A stretch of DNA of 64,000 bases from an uncultured Helicobacteraceae bacterium (GCA_944323755.1 CALUTR010000001.1:248001-312000); one strand, 5' to 3'. Shown: positions 52,154 to 62,431, numbered from the stretch's first letter. A program made the numbers and translations. The notes: generated by a model from the letters alone, not told the origin.

Positions 52154-54772
52154 TTGAAGAGTATAAGCTTTGTTTATAAGGATAAAGATCAATTAAAAAA
52201 TAAGCTTGGTGATTTTAGTGGTGAGAAAAATATTTTAATACAAGTTTTTGATGGTAAATTTGACATTGATTTCACAAATGATTTAACAAAAAATCTACTT
52301 GAGATTCTGCCATTTAGTGAAATTATGATAGCTACAAGCATTGCTGGTATTTCAGATTCTAATGCGTTTGAGGGTGAAATAGTAATTTCAGTTTCTATTT
52401 TTAGAAATACTAATGTTAAGGTTTATAGCTTTAGTGGTAATGATGATCACAGCATCGCGGAGCAAATTGTTAGCAAAGTGGGCGATAATACGAAACTATT
52501 AATTCTTTTTGGTGATAAAAATAAAATCAATTGTGAAATGTTGCTAGATGATATAGCTACGCAATCGCCAACAACCATCATTGCAGGCGGTATAGCTGGC
52601 GATGATTTAAGCTTTCAGCATATACGACTTGGTGATAAAAGTGGAATTGGTGATTTTTCTTTTATTTGTGCTATATTAGATTCTACGATTTTAAAGGTCT
52701 ATACAAATTATATTTTTGAATTTATGAGTATTGGCACTACGATGACTGTAACTAGTGTAGGTAAAGATGGCATAATAAAAACAATCAATAATATGCCAAT
52801 ACGAGATATGTATAGAAAGTATCTTGGTGATTTAGCTGCTGATAATCTACCAATGAGTAGTTTTGAATTTCCTTTGATATTGAGTGAGAATGGTCTTCTT
52901 GTAGGTAAGGTCGCTATTGAAATATTTGATGATGGTTCTGCTAGATATTCAAGTGATATTAAGCTTGGCGCGAAAGTTGGTTTTGGTGTAAGGTCGCTTG
53001 TTGATACAAGAAATAAGGTCATAAGTCAATCAAATAGTTTAAAAGATCTAAAAATTGAGGGAATCTATCTCTATCTTTGTACATCTAGATATATATATTT
53101 TAAAAAAGCAAAACTAGAAAATCAGTATGTAGATAAATTTAATAGTGTTGCCCATGCTAGTGGGTTTTTTGCTCATGGAGAGTTTTTTCATTCTAATAAC
53201 AATAATTATGTATTCAATGTTTCAAGCACTCTTGTTGCATTAAGTGAGGGTGGTAAAGATGCTGATCCTAATTATAATTTATTAGATATATCAACGCAGC
53301 ATACGCAATCTGATATGATTATACATAGTTTAAGTCATTTATCTAGGATTGCAAATGATGATTATAGAGCTATGGCAAAGGTTTTTAGGCAGTATAAGGA
53401 ATTACTAGAAGAAAGCTCTATGATTTTATATATGAATCAAAAAGGTGTCATAGTAGGTGTAAATAAGGTATTTTTAGATGTTTCAAAATATCAGAAATCA
53501 AGCGTTGTTGGCAAGCGTTTATCAAGTTTTATATCTTCAGATTCTAAGTTTATTATTCAAACGATATGGGATTGCATAAAATGTAACAAAACTTGGAAAG
53601 GCATGATAAAAAATGTAGCACAAGATGGCAGTGTTTTTTATACACGCACTATAGTAAAACCAATAGTTGATTCAAAAAATAATGTATTGATGTATATTTG
53701 TGGAATGGACGATATAACGGAATACGAGTTAAAAAGAGAACATCTTGAACACAGTATCAATGCGATTACTGAAATATCATTTGAAAAAGAAAAAATTATC
53801 CAGGAATATCAAACATTGCTAGATAGAAGCACTGCGATGATTAGGCTAAAAAAGGGTCATTTTATCGAAGTAAATCAGTCTTGTGAGCAATTATTTGGAT
53901 ATGCAAGTGGTGAGCTTATAAATAGACATTTTTCAATTGTTTTAGATAATAGCAAAAATAATATTGAGACTATACTTGATAATATTAAAAAAGCACTTGT
54001 TACAAGGGGTTATATTAATACATATATACCTTGTCTTGATAAAAATGGAAATAAACTGCATATTCAAGCTTATATAATGGCAATCAATGTTTCTAGTGCA
54101 AATAGTGTAGATAGTGAGTTTGTTGGAATCTTACATAATGTAACAGAAATATTTGAAATACAAAAAGAACTAGAAAATGTTCAAAAAGAAGTTATTTATG
54201 CTATGGGTTCAATTAGTGAGGGGCGAAGTAGAGAAACAGGTAATCATGTAAAGAGAGTTGCTGAATATTCATATCTTTTGGCTAAATTGTATGGATTAGA
54301 TGAAACTCAAGCAATATTGATTAAAACGGCCTCTCCAATGCACGATATAGGTAAGCTTGCAATCCCAGATGCTATTTTAAATAAGCCTGGAAAGCTTACT
54401 GAAGAAGAATTTGAAATTATGAAAACACACGCTCAAAAGGGTTATGATATGCTTTATTTTTCTGATAGACCTATTTTAAAAGCAAGTGCAGAAATTGCAT
54501 TAACTCATCACGAATGGTGGAATGGCAATGGTTATCCAAATAAACTTAGTGGCGAAGATATACCATTGTTTGGGCGAATTACTTCTGTGGCAGATGTATT
54601 TGATGCTCTAAGTCACGATAGATGTTATAAAAAAGCGTGGCCTATGGAGGAAGTTATTGATTATATGCTTAAGATGAAAGATGTCCAATTTCAAGGTGTG
54701 CTGGTTGATTTACTTGTTGAGAATCTTGACGAATTTATCAAGATAAAAACAGAATTTGAAGACAAATTTTAA
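52154..54772 (+). CDS. FIST-PAS-PAS-HD-GYP signalling protein
   Basis: An 872-residue cytoplasmic protein: FIST N and C domains (residues about 1-390, small-ligand sensor fold, e.g. TTIIAGGIAGDDLSFQH), PAS domains at about 420-530 (GVIVGVNKVFLDVSKYQKSSVVGKRLSSFI) and 550-670 (ATRGYINTYIPCLDKNGNKLHI nearby), then an HD-type phosphodiesterase (SPMHDIGKLAIPDAILNKPG at about 730). The second motif is HHEWWNGNGYPNKL instead of the usual HHExxDGxGYP. It could hydrolyse cyclic di-GMP, though the Trp-Asn variation is unusual. The start is TTG 52154 after ACGGAG. It follows the two-component genes by 16 bases. Confidence 0.88.
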   Translation: MKSISFVYKDKDQLKNKLGDFSGEKNILIQVFDGKFDIDFTNDLTKNLLEILPFSEIMIATSIAGISDSNAFEGEIVISVSIFRNTNVKVYSFSGNDDHSIAEQIVSKVGDNTKLLILFGDKNKINCEMLLDDIATQSPTTIIAGGIAGDDLSFQHIRLGDKSGIGDFSFICAILDSTILKVYTNYIFEFMSIGTTMTVTSVGKDGIIKTINNMPIRDMYRKYLGDLAADNLPMSSFEFPLILSENGLLVGKVAIEIFDDGSARYSSDIKLGAKVGFGVRSLVDTRNKVISQSNSLKDLKIEGIYLYLCTSRYIYFKKAKLENQYVDKFNSVAHASGFFAHGEFFHSNNNNYVFNVSSTLVALSEGGKDADPNYNLLDISTQHTQSDMIIHSLSHLSRIANDDYRAMAKVFRQYKELLEESSMILYMNQKGVIVGVNKVFLDVSKYQKSSVVGKRLSSFISSDSKFIIQTIWDCIKCNKTWKGMIKNVAQDGSVFYTRTIVKPIVDSKNNVLMYICGMDDITEYELKREHLEHSINAITEISFEKEKIIQEYQTLLDRSTAMIRLKKGHFIEVNQSCEQLFGYASGELINRHFSIVLDNSKNNIETILDNIKKALVTRGYINTYIPCLDKNGNKLHIQAYIMAINVSSANSVDSEFVGILHNVTEIFEIQKELENVQKEVIYAMGSISEGRSRETGNHVKRVAEYSYLLAKLYGLDETQAILIKTASPMHDIGKLAIPDAILNKPGKLTEEEFEIMKTHAQKGYDMLYFSDRPILKASAEIALTHHEWWNGNGYPNKLSGEDIPLFGRITSVADVFDALSHDRCYKKAWPMEEVIDYMLKMKDVQFQGVLVDLLVENLDEFIKIKTEFEDKF

Positions 54773-54780
54773 TTTGTCTT
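54759..54780 (+). terminator. Hairpin at the end of the signalling gene
   Basis: AAGACAAAT and ATTTGTCTT form a 9-bp stem around a 4-base loop that contains part of the stop codon. There is no clear T-run afterwards, so terminator function is weakly supported. Confidence 0.4.
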
Positions 54781-54819
54781 GTTAGAATTCAAGTTTTAAT
54801 ATCATTTTTGGAGTTTTTT

Positions 54820-56115
54820 ATGCTTCGTTTTGCACCAAGTCCAACAGGTGATTTACACATAGGCAATCTTCGTGCCGCGATTTTAAACTATATTATTGCA
54901 AAGCAGACAAATCAGGAGTTTTTGATTCGTATTGAGGATACGGATAGTGCAAGAAATATTCAAGGTAAAGATAAAGAAATTTTGGGATTATTAAATCTCT
55001 TTGGTTTATTGTGGGATAGACTTGTTTATCAAAGTGAAAATTTTAAGCAACACAATATTATTGCAAATGAGTTAATCAAGGCTAATAAGGCATTTTATTG
55101 CTATTGCACAAAGGAATTTCTCGCAGCAAAAAAAGAAGAAGCCATAAAAGAGGGTAGGGCATTTAGATATGATGATTCGTGGGCTTTATTGTGTAAAGAT
55201 GTGAATAATAAGCCAGTAATTAGATTAAAAGGAGCTACAGATTCTATTAGTTTTTTTGATGAAATCAAAGGTGAGTGTAGTTTTAATCAAAATGAAATTG
55301 ATAGTTTTGTAATTATTAGAGAAGATGGGATTCCAACATATAATTTTGCTTGCAGTATTGATGATATGATTTATGATATTAGTTATATTATACGAGGTGA
55401 AGATCACACATCAAATACTCCAAAACAGATATTAATACGCAATTCTTTGGGTTATTTAAAAGAGATAAAGCACGCGCATCTGCCAATAATACTAAACAAA
55501 TTTGGCAAGAAAATGAGCAAAAGAGATAATGAATCAAGTGTGAATTGGCTATTAGAGCAAGGATTTTTACCGCAAGCAATTATTAATTATCTTTTATCTA
55601 TGGGAAATAAGCCAAAAGAGGAGATTTTTGCCCTAAAAGATGCAATAGCGTGGTTTGATATAAAGACATTGTCAAAATCACCGGTTAAGTTTGATATAGA
55701 CCAATTGAGGCATATAAACCGCGAGCATTTAAAACGCTTAAATATAAAAGATATGGCAAATTTATTAGAATCGCAAGATTTAAGCATAGGTGCATTAGCT
55801 AAGGTTTATCTTGAAGAAGCAAGCACATTAAATGAGCTTAGGGATAAAATATCTCTTATATTTTCTAAAAAAGAAATATCAGATGAGAATATGAAGTTAA
55901 TCAAAGATAGTATTATGAAATTAATAGACGAAGATTCTAAGAGTTTAGAGGACTTTAACTCTTTTAAAAGTGCATTAATCGCACTTACTAATCTAAATGG
56001 CAAAGCATTATTCCATCCGCTTCGTTATTTGCTTACAGGTTCATATAATGGACCATTATTAAATGATATTTATATCTATTTGAGATTCTATTTAAAAGAA
56101 ATTTTAAGGAGTTAA
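54820..56115 (+). CDS. gltX: Glutamyl-tRNA synthetase, GltX2/non-canonical type
   Basis: A 431-residue class I synthetase from ATG 54820 (TTTGGAG upstream). The HIGH motif is FAPSPTGDLHIGNLRAAI, KMSKR is KFGKKMSKRDNESS, and the GoG-type insertion IRGEDHTSNTPKQILI follows. Its size and start match the second GluRS of Helicobacter (HP0643 type), which in H. pylori charges tRNA-Gln with glutamate before the GatCAB amidotransferase makes Gln-tRNA. The downstream yggT and slt genes give the same order as HP0643-HP0645. Specificity for tRNA-Gln is inferred from that resemblance. Confidence 0.9.
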   Translation: MLRFAPSPTGDLHIGNLRAAILNYIIAKQTNQEFLIRIEDTDSARNIQGKDKEILGLLNLFGLLWDRLVYQSENFKQHNIIANELIKANKAFYCYCTKEFLAAKKEEAIKEGRAFRYDDSWALLCKDVNNKPVIRLKGATDSISFFDEIKGECSFNQNEIDSFVIIREDGIPTYNFACSIDDMIYDISYIIRGEDHTSNTPKQILIRNSLGYLKEIKHAHLPIILNKFGKKMSKRDNESSVNWLLEQGFLPQAIINYLLSMGNKPKEEIFALKDAIAWFDIKTLSKSPVKFDIDQLRHINREHLKRLNIKDMANLLESQDLSIGALAKVYLEEASTLNELRDKISLIFSKKEISDENMKLIKDSIMKLIDEDSKSLEDFNSFKSALIALTNLNGKALFHPLRYLLTGSYNGPLLNDIYIYLRFYLKEILRS

Positions 56116-56116
56116 T

Positions 56117-56410
56117 ATGGTGTTTGCTACATTTTTAAATGCAATTACTGAAATCTTGCATATACTTATTAATGCTTATATGTGGATTGTTATTATTGCA
56201 GCACTGATTACTTTTGTGCGTCCTGATCCTTATAATCAAATTGTTCAGATTTTGTATAGACTGACAGAGCCGGTATTTATGCAGGTAAGAAGAGTGTTGC
56301 CTACCATTTTTAGTGGAGTAGATTTTGCTCCTTTGATTGTCATTATATTTTTAAAATTTATTGATTTGTTTTTTATTGGAATATTGAGAAATTATGTTTC
56401 TAGTTTGTAG
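56117..56410 (+). CDS. yggT: YggT-family membrane protein
   Basis: A 97-residue integral membrane protein with two pairs of hydrophobic stretches (TFLNAITEILHILINAYMWIVIIAALITF and FAPLIVIIFLKFIDLFFIGIL) and the conserved RPDPYNQIVQILYRLTEPVFMQVRRVLP region. The family has no settled biochemical role; some members are linked to osmotic or potassium balance and to cell division in other bacteria. Its ATG is one base after the gltX stop and its end overlaps slt by 17 bases. Confidence 0.88.
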   Translation: MVFATFLNAITEILHILINAYMWIVIIAALITFVRPDPYNQIVQILYRLTEPVFMQVRRVLPTIFSGVDFAPLIVIIFLKFIDLFFIGILRNYVSSL

Positions 56411-57977
56411 ATTGATATTATTATTAAGTGGGATTTTATATAGTAGCGATATGGCATTTATAGAATCCAAGCCACAAGGTGTAGTTAGAGATTTTTATAT
56501 ATATGAGTATTTGCAAGGTGATGTATCATATAGTGATGCAATCAAGTTGTATCCATTAATTGATAACAAAAATCCAAAGATAATCAATGCGCTTATAGAG
56601 AAGATACCTCAAGATAAACTTCCAAAAGAACTGTATTGTAAAAAAATTTCATATAAAAAATTATTAGAAAGTGATGATGAATGCTTTAATATGGGTTTTA
56701 AATTATTATATGCAGTAGATGAGAAAATCACTCAAAAAACTATGGCTAGAATCAAAAATGACAAAATTCTAAGACAGGTTAAAATATTAGAATCTAAAAA
56801 TATATTAGATTCCATTATTGCCTCTAGTGGTGAGGATTTTGGTGATATTTATTTTGCATTAACAAGTAGATCAAATATCTTCAATAATGCTCCAAGCAAT
56901 CTACAAGCATTATCAAATAAAAATTACAATAAAGCTTTGTATCATTTAATTATCTCAAATAGATATCCAAAATTCACAAAAGCATTGCTAAAAGTTACGA
57001 TACACGATGTGAATGATTGGAGCTTTTTTGCGCTTGGATTAAATGAGCTAAATGCGAATAATTCACAAAAAGCTTTGCATTATTTTACAAAGGCTTCAGA
57101 TACTAAAAATCTATTTTTACGCGATAAAGCATTGTTTTGGGTGTATAAACTAACAGGCAAAAAAGATGTATTAGAGATGTTGGCAAATAGTAAGAATTTC
57201 AATCTTTATTCTTTGTATGCAAGCAGGATACTATGTAAAAAGCCAAATGTAGAGATAATTACCATTGATAATCCAATGCTAAAGGGTGTTTTAAAAAAAG
57301 AAAGTCCATTTGATATATCAAATCCATTTGAGTGGCAGATTATTAGTCAAAATATAGCATTGATAAAAGATAAAGAAGCATTGCTTGATATTGCAAAATT
57401 ATTTCACTATGAAAATACACTTCCGCATTTGATTTTTATTTTAAATCGATATTTTAATTATTCAAAAAAGTTTTTTGTGATGCCATATGATAGCGAGCTT
57501 GATCTTAATATGGAAGCAAAAACACTGCTTTATGCTGTGGCAAAACAAGAGAGTAAATTTTTGCCCTCTGTGGTATCTAGATCTTATGCGCTTGGTATGA
57601 TGCAGATTATGCCATTTAATGTTTCTTATTTTGCTAAAAATATGGGTGTGAGTGCAACGAAAGAAGATATGTTTAATCCAAAAATGGCATTAAAATTTGG
57701 CGCATATTATTTGGAGAATTTAAATAAGGAATTTAAGCACCCCTTGTTTGTATCGTATGCATATAATGGCGGTCCTACTTTTATACGCAATCATCTAAAA
57801 AATGCAAAAGTGTTTAGTAAGGCTAATAAATATGATCCTTGGCTTAGTATGGAGTTTATACCATATGAGGAAAGTAGAATCTATGGTATGAAAGTGATGG
57901 CAAATTATATTATGTATAATGAAATCGCTGGCAATCACATCGATATAGATGAATTTCTAAATTCTACTCTTAGGTGA
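56394..57977 (+). CDS. slt: Soluble lytic murein transglycosylase
   Basis: A 527-residue exported lytic transglycosylase. Signal peptide FLVCRLILLLSGILYSS; a long helical superhelix domain to about residue 370; the catalytic SLT domain with AVAKQESKFLPSVVSRSYALGMMQIMP (Glu in QESKF) and AYNGGP, FIPYEESRIYGMKVMANY at the end. It cleaves peptidoglycan glycan strands with formation of 1,6-anhydro-muropeptides in the periplasm and allows insertion of new material or structures. It ends directly against the mnmE stop, with no gap between the converging genes. Confidence 0.92.
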   Translation: MFLVCRLILLLSGILYSSDMAFIESKPQGVVRDFYIYEYLQGDVSYSDAIKLYPLIDNKNPKIINALIEKIPQDKLPKELYCKKISYKKLLESDDECFNMGFKLLYAVDEKITQKTMARIKNDKILRQVKILESKNILDSIIASSGEDFGDIYFALTSRSNIFNNAPSNLQALSNKNYNKALYHLIISNRYPKFTKALLKVTIHDVNDWSFFALGLNELNANNSQKALHYFTKASDTKNLFLRDKALFWVYKLTGKKDVLEMLANSKNFNLYSLYASRILCKKPNVEIITIDNPMLKGVLKKESPFDISNPFEWQIISQNIALIKDKEALLDIAKLFHYENTLPHLIFILNRYFNYSKKFFVMPYDSELDLNMEAKTLLYAVAKQESKFLPSVVSRSYALGMMQIMPFNVSYFAKNMGVSATKEDMFNPKMALKFGAYYLENLNKEFKHPLFVSYAYNGGPTFIRNHLKNAKVFSKANKYDPWLSMEFIPYEESRIYGMKVMANYIMYNEIAGNHIDIDEFLNSTLR

Positions 57978-59312
57978 TTATTTGCCAAGACAGAATTCGC
58001 TAAACATAGAATCTAGCATTTCATCATTATTAAATGGTTTTGTAAGCAAATCAAGGCAATGAAGTGCTTCATTAATATGAAAGCTAAATATTTCAAAATC
58101 AGATATATTATCTTTAGCGCCTTTTAGGGCAGTTATGCAGGATTTTATACATTCAATTTGTCTATTTGAAGTAAGGATAACTTCCTGAATATTAATAGAA
58201 TCTTGACTGATTTTTTTCTCTATTAAATCACGCAATTTAAATACACTAGAATCTAGTGTCGATATTTTTATGGTTTCGTATTTTTCTATTCTACTTTCAT
58301 CAAAGATTTGTTTTTTATCACTTTTATTTATAGCAGCGATGATTATTTTATCTTTATTTTGTTCTAAAATATCTAGTATCCATTTATCATCAAACTCTCT
58401 ACTACCATCAAAAAGTGCGATTATTATCGTTGCATCTTGCGCGTATTCAATCGTTTTGCTTACACCTATTTGCTCTATTTTGTCATCGCTATTTCGTATC
58501 CCTGCTGTGTCTATGATTTTTATTATTTGGTTATTTATTGTTATTGTTTCTTCTAAGATATCCCTTGTAGTGCCCTCTATATCTGAAATAATTGCTCTAT
58601 CTTTTAATAGTAATTTATTTAGAAGTGAACTTTTTCCGACATTTGGACGACCGATAATAACAAGCCTATGTCCATCTATGATGTGCTGCATACTAAGTGA
58701 ATGGCTATGTATTTCATCTAGCTTACTTATAGATTGTTCTAATTTGTTGTTTATAGAGATTTCTAAATCTTTTGGAAGATCTTCTTCTGCGTAATCAATA
58801 AGCACTTCAATGTGTGCTAAAATTTCAATAAGGTTTTTTCTAAAAGATTCTACAAATTTTTTTAAATCCCCTTTTAATAGTCTCCCTAGTATCTCATTTG
58901 CTTGTTTGCTTTGAGAAAGGATTAATTTTGAGATACTCTCTGCGGTGCTTAAGTCTAGTTTATTATTTAACAATGCTCGTTTGCTAAATTCTCCTGGCTT
59001 TGCAATCCTTGCACCAAGTCTAATGCATTCATTGACTATATTTTTAGGGACAGCAACGCCGCCGTGGCTTTGGAATTCTATTATGTCTTCACCGCTAAAG
59101 CTGTATGGTGCTTTAAAAAATATAACTATGCATCTATCTATAATATTATCGTTATCATTGTAAATGTATTTTAAATGTGCATATCGTGGTTTGAAGTGAT
59201 TTGATTTTGTGAGTGATTTTGCAATTTCTAATGCATTGTTGCCACTTAGTCGAATAATACTTAATGCGCTTATGCCAATTGGAGTTGATATTGCTACTAT
59301 CGTATCATTCAT
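57978..59312 (-). CDS. mnmE: tRNA modification GTPase MnmE
   Basis: A 444-residue MnmE (TrmE). N-terminal tetrahydrofolate-binding domain ([30 protein letters not shown]-type IIEFQSHGGVAVPKNIV, ARIAKPGEFSKRALLN), a central G domain with VIIGRPNVGKSSLLNKLL, IEGTTRDILEE and DTAGIR, and the C-terminal CLGK motif. With MnmG it modifies wobble uridine 34 of certain tRNAs. It overlaps the jag gene by eight bases in the rpmH-rnpA-yidD-yidC-jag-mnmE operon. Confidence 0.96.
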   Translation of the reverse strand: MNDTIVAISTPIGISALSIIRLSGNNALEIAKSLTKSNHFKPRYAHLKYIYNDNDNIIDRCIVIFFKAPYSFSGEDIIEFQSHGGVAVPKNIVNECIRLGARIAKPGEFSKRALLNNKLDLSTAESISKLILSQSKQANEILGRLLKGDLKKFVESFRKNLIEILAHIEVLIDYAEEDLPKDLEISINNKLEQSISKLDEIHSHSLSMQHIIDGHRLVIIGRPNVGKSSLLNKLLLKDRAIISDIEGTTRDILEETITINNQIIKIIDTAGIRNSDDKIEQIGVSKTIEYAQDATIIIALFDGSREFDDKWILDILEQNKDKIIIAAINKSDKKQIFDESRIEKYETIKISTLDSSVFKLRDLIEKKISQDSINIQEVILTSNRQIECIKSCITALKGAKDNISDFEIFSFHINEALHCLDLLTKPFNNDEMLDSMFSEFCLGK

Positions 59313-59976
59313 TATTATTTGTAACTACGATGTATGTTTCATTATGTTCATTTTTCTTTATCATAATGAATCTATCAGGCAGATTTTCTCTTAGAATCTT
59401 TAATGCAATATATGCAAGCACGCCATCAAATGGTTTTGTAGTGAAGGCATTGTTTGATTGCTTGATTTCTTTAATAATTGGTTCTAGATATGCTTCAATC
59501 ATTTCTTCTTGATTTGATAAAAATTTCTCAATCTCAAGCCTTATATTGAATCCATATTTTGGATTAATCCAATTAAATAATAAATATGATATAGCTTTAT
59601 ACCTATATCCTTTTTCACCAATAAGTAATGCAGAATCCGTACCTTTAAATTGTATTGAAATTATGCTTGAATCATATTTGTTAACTTCAATTTCATTGAT
59701 CTCAAATGGTAATTTGGAGAATAAATCATTGATTTCTTGTTTTATTTCTACCAATACATCTTCTATTTTGAATTTTTTGATTTCATTATGTTGAGATTTT
59801 TTATTTTGTTTTTCCTTGATTGAAGCGACAATTATTGCATTTTTCTTACCAATCCCAAATAATCCATTGCTTGGCTGCTGGACTACTTCATAATCCAGGT
59901 CTATGCACGAACAATTTAACTCTTTTGATGCTATAAGTAGGGCCTGCTCTACATCGCTAGCACTAATTTTTATCAC
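59305..59976 (-). CDS. jag: Jag/KhpB-like RNA-binding protein
   Basis: A 223-residue protein with an N-terminal Jag domain ([50 protein letters not shown]), a KH domain ([29 protein letters not shown]) and a C-terminal R3H-like region ([17 protein letters not shown]). Jag/KhpB proteins bind RNA; they are nearly always encoded beside yidC, as here. It overlaps yidC upstream by 14 bases and mnmE downstream by 8. The precise role in Helicobacter is not known. Confidence 0.9.
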   Translation of the reverse strand: MIKISASDVEQALLIASKELNCSCIDLDYEVVQQPSNGLFGIGKKNAIIVASIKEKQNKKSQHNEIKKFKIEDVLVEIKQEINDLFSKLPFEINEIEVNKYDSSIISIQFKGTDSALLIGEKGYRYKAISYLLFNWINPKYGFNIRLEIEKFLSNQEEMIEAYLEPIIKEIKQSNNAFTTKPFDGVLAYIALKILRENLPDRFIMIKKNEHNETYIVVTNNNE

Positions 59977-61546
59977 TTTTATGCCTTTTGTGTTCTTCTA
60001 TTTCTTGCGCTTTTTTCTTCTCCATCACTTTATTTATGATAACTTGTTGAATGATGGAGAATATATTATTTACAGTCCAATATAATATTAATCCAGCTGG
60101 GAATGTTATTAAAAATATTGTGAAAAACACAGGTAGAAGTTTAAATATCTTTTCTTGTGTTGGATCATTGAATGTTGCTGGACTTAAATGTTGCTGTAAA
60201 TACATCGTTGCTCCCATTAATATTGGTAGCACAAAATATGGATCCATAGCAGATAAATCCTGTATCCAAAATAACCAAGCAGAATCTTTTAATTCTACTG
60301 CATTATATAACACTCTATAAATAGCAAAAAACACAGGTATTTGTAATAGCAGTGGCAAGCATCCACCCATAGGATTTACATTATGTTTTTTATATAAGTC
60401 CATCATATGGAGTTGAAGTTTTTGTGTATCACCTTTGTATTTTGTTTGTATTTCCTTTAGTTTTGGTGCTAAGTCCTTTAATTTTTGCATTGACACCATA
60501 CCTTTGTAAGTCAAAGGATATAATACGATTCTTACAATCAATGTCAATGCAATGATAGCCCAACCCCAGTTTGAAAAAATATCAAAAAGCCACTCTAATA
60601 GCAAAAATAATGGTTTTGCAAAAAATGTAATCACTCCATATTCAACAACATCTCCAAGATCGTTAGAAATTGCTTTTAAGTCTTGATAATTTTTTGGACC
60701 AATGTATCCACTAAATGAAGCATTGTCTTTTAGTATTACATAAGGTATTGCATTTTCATTGCTATCTGTATCTGTTATCACATCAAAACCATCTTGCTTA
60801 AAAAATAAAGTAGAGTAGTATCTATCCACACTAGCTACGAATTTTGCTTTATTGAATGTTAATGTCTCACTGCTATCGCCATCTTCTATTTTTTCTATTT
60901 TTTCATCACTTTTTTTGATTATCACACCTTTAAAAACATAAGGTGAGCTATCTGCAATTGGCCTTGATCCATTAGAGATGAAATATTCTATTTGTTTGCT
61001 TAATTCTATTTTTATATCATAGCTTAGATTGTTGTTAAATGTCAGAATCTTCTTTACTATAATATCTCCTAAATCTTGCGTCAATGTTATACTTTTATCT
61101 CCATTGTCTATATTAAGCTTATCTGTGCTAGCTGTATATGGCGTATTAAAGGCTTTTTGGTTAATAGTACTATCACTAAATCGCATTTCAAGAGGCTTAA
61201 TAGAATCTTTATTTAGCAACCCAAGTGGTTTACCATCTTCATTTAAAAACTTCTTATCTTTTAAAAACACATTTGAGATTCTGCCAAGTTCGTCTATTTC
61301 TATATCAACTTCTTTTGATACTATTTTTGCGATGATTGTTGAGCTGCTTGTTGGTGCTTTTGTTTGGTTGTTTATACTTTTTACATTTGATACTGGTGCA
61401 CTATTTTCTTGTATTGTCTTATTTGCAGAGTTTAATATTTGGTTTGTTTGAGTTTTTGGAGAGAAAAAATACATATATGGTATCAAAAATAATAATGACA
61501 ATACTATTGCAATTAAGATTCTTGTATTTGGATTATTGTTGTTCAT
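59963..61546 (-). CDS. yidC: Membrane protein insertase YidC
   Basis: A 527-residue YidC/Oxa1/Alb3 insertase. N-terminal membrane anchor ([19 protein letters not shown]), a large periplasmic beta-sandwich domain, then the conserved helices including the hydrophilic groove ([30 protein letters not shown]), [22 protein letters not shown] and [20 protein letters not shown]. It inserts and folds inner-membrane proteins with and without SecYEG. It overlaps the yidD stop by one base upstream. Confidence 0.97.
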   Translation of the reverse strand: MNNNNPNTRILIAIVLSLLFLIPYMYFFSPKTQTNQILNSANKTIQENSAPVSNVKSINNQTKAPTSSSTIIAKIVSKEVDIEIDELGRISNVFLKDKKFLNEDGKPLGLLNKDSIKPLEMRFSDSTINQKAFNTPYTASTDKLNIDNGDKSITLTQDLGDIIVKKILTFNNNLSYDIKIELSKQIEYFISNGSRPIADSSPYVFKGVIIKKSDEKIEKIEDGDSSETLTFNKAKFVASVDRYYSTLFFKQDGFDVITDTDSNENAIPYVILKDNASFSGYIGPKNYQDLKAISNDLGDVVEYGVITFFAKPLFLLLEWLFDIFSNWGWAIIALTLIVRIVLYPLTYKGMVSMQKLKDLAPKLKEIQTKYKGDTQKLQLHMMDLYKKHNVNPMGGCLPLLLQIPVFFAIYRVLYNAVELKDSAWLFWIQDLSAMDPYFVLPILMGATMYLQQHLSPATFNDPTQEKIFKLLPVFFTIFLITFPAGLILYWTVNNIFSIIQQVIINKVMEKKKAQEIEEHKRHKSDKN

Positions 61547-61872
61547 TAATTTTCCTTAAAACTTTTAATGACATAAAAATGATTTTTGTCTTTTTGTATA
61601 AGCCAAAAAATTATATTTGCTTTATTATTATGTGATATTTTGATTTTTTTAATATTTAATTTTACCACAGGGTATTCAATGCCACCATTAAATAATTGAT
61701 TGCAACGCAAGATTCTGCTAGTTGTTTTTATCAATGCTACTAATGGATTCTGAAATTTAAATTGTATATTGGCATAATCAGAACAAGTAGGATAGAATCT
61801 GCAACTAGGCGGATTTAGCGGGGAAACATATCTCTTATAAAATCTAAATGCAAAATCAATATTCATAATCAC
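61546..61872 (-). CDS. yidD: Membrane protein insertion factor YidD
   Basis: A 108-residue YidD. The conserved core [29 protein letters not shown] contains the YxxFxSPxxxxxCRFxPTCSxY family motif. A C-terminal [19 protein letters not shown] replaces the usual short tail. It overlaps rnpA by 17 bases and is directly before yidC. It assists insertion of proteins through YidC. Complete, with an extra-long C-terminal end compared to typical 70-90 residues. Confidence 0.92.
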   Translation of the reverse strand: MIMNIDFAFRFYKRYVSPLNPPSCRFYPTCSDYANIQFKFQNPLVALIKTTSRILRCNQLFNGGIEYPVVKLNIKKIKISHNNKANIIFWLIQKDKNHFYVIKSFKEN

Positions 61873-62257
61873 ATCTATCTACATTTTCTATTAATAGCTT
61901 ATTGTAGATTTGCTCTTTTAGATTTGAAAATTGAATGGTTTTAATGCTATCTTTTGCAATGATTATAAATACATATTTCATCTGTTTATAATTTAAATTT
62001 TTATCAATTAAAATTTCTCTACAAATCGCCCTAAGTCTTCTTTTGATAAGATTTCTATCTACTGCCTTGCCTGTTTTTTTTGAAACGCTAAGTCCAATTG
62101 TATGAATCTTTTGCATTTTTTTAAATTTGTTATAAAAATTATTTACAGCCCTATTTTCTAATATGCAAATATCACAAATTTGACTTCTATATTTTTTAGA
62201 ATTTTTATATACAAAATCAAATTCTTTTTTATTTTTTAATGTTTGTATGTTTTTCAA
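61856..62257 (-). CDS. rnpA: Ribonuclease P protein component
   Basis: A 133-residue RnpA. The family motif is SVSKKTGKAVDRNLIKRRLRAICRE (the RNR-type motif is KRRLRAICRE). It is the protein subunit that helps the RNase P RNA cut 5' leaders from pre-tRNAs. Its start is TTG at 62257, three bases after the rpmH stop, so translation may depend on rpmH. This rpmH-rnpA pair and the overlap with yidD are nearly universal. No lesion seen. Confidence 0.94.
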   Translation of the reverse strand: MKNIQTLKNKKEFDFVYKNSKKYRSQICDICILENRAVNNFYNKFKKMQKIHTIGLSVSKKTGKAVDRNLIKRRLRAICREILIDKNLNYKQMKYVFIIIAKDSIKTIQFSNLKEQIYNKLLIENVDRCDYEY

Positions 62258-62260
62258 GAC

Positions 62261-62395
62261 TTACACAGCTAGTCTTTTTCTACCTTTTGCTCGTCTATTT
62301 CTGATTACCCTTTGACCATTTTTAGTTTTCATTCTAGCTCTAAACCCGTGAGTTGTTTTTCTTGGTTTTTTGTGTGGCTGATATGTTCTTTTCAT
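62261..62395 (-). CDS. rpmH: Ribosomal protein L34
   Basis: A 44-residue L34: [17 protein letters not shown], then [24 protein letters not shown]. It is part of the 50S subunit. The ATG is at 62395, preceded by AAGGAAT. It is the first gene of the operon that continues with rnpA, yidD, yidC, jag and mnmE. In many bacteria this operon lies next to dnaA or the origin, but no dnaA gene or DnaA-box cluster is visible in this window. Confidence 0.97.
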   Translation of the reverse strand: MKRTYQPHKKPRKTTHGFRARMKTKNGQRVIRNRRAKGRKRLAV

Positions 62396-62431
62396 TTTTA
62401 TTCCTTAAATTTGTTGCTTAAAAAAGGTGTA

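Noticed and set aside
58270-58794. A 174-codon hydrophobic plus-strand frame over mnmE.
   Set aside because: Antisense of a well-conserved GTPase gene; serine/isoleucine-rich as expected from antisense of AT-rich codons.
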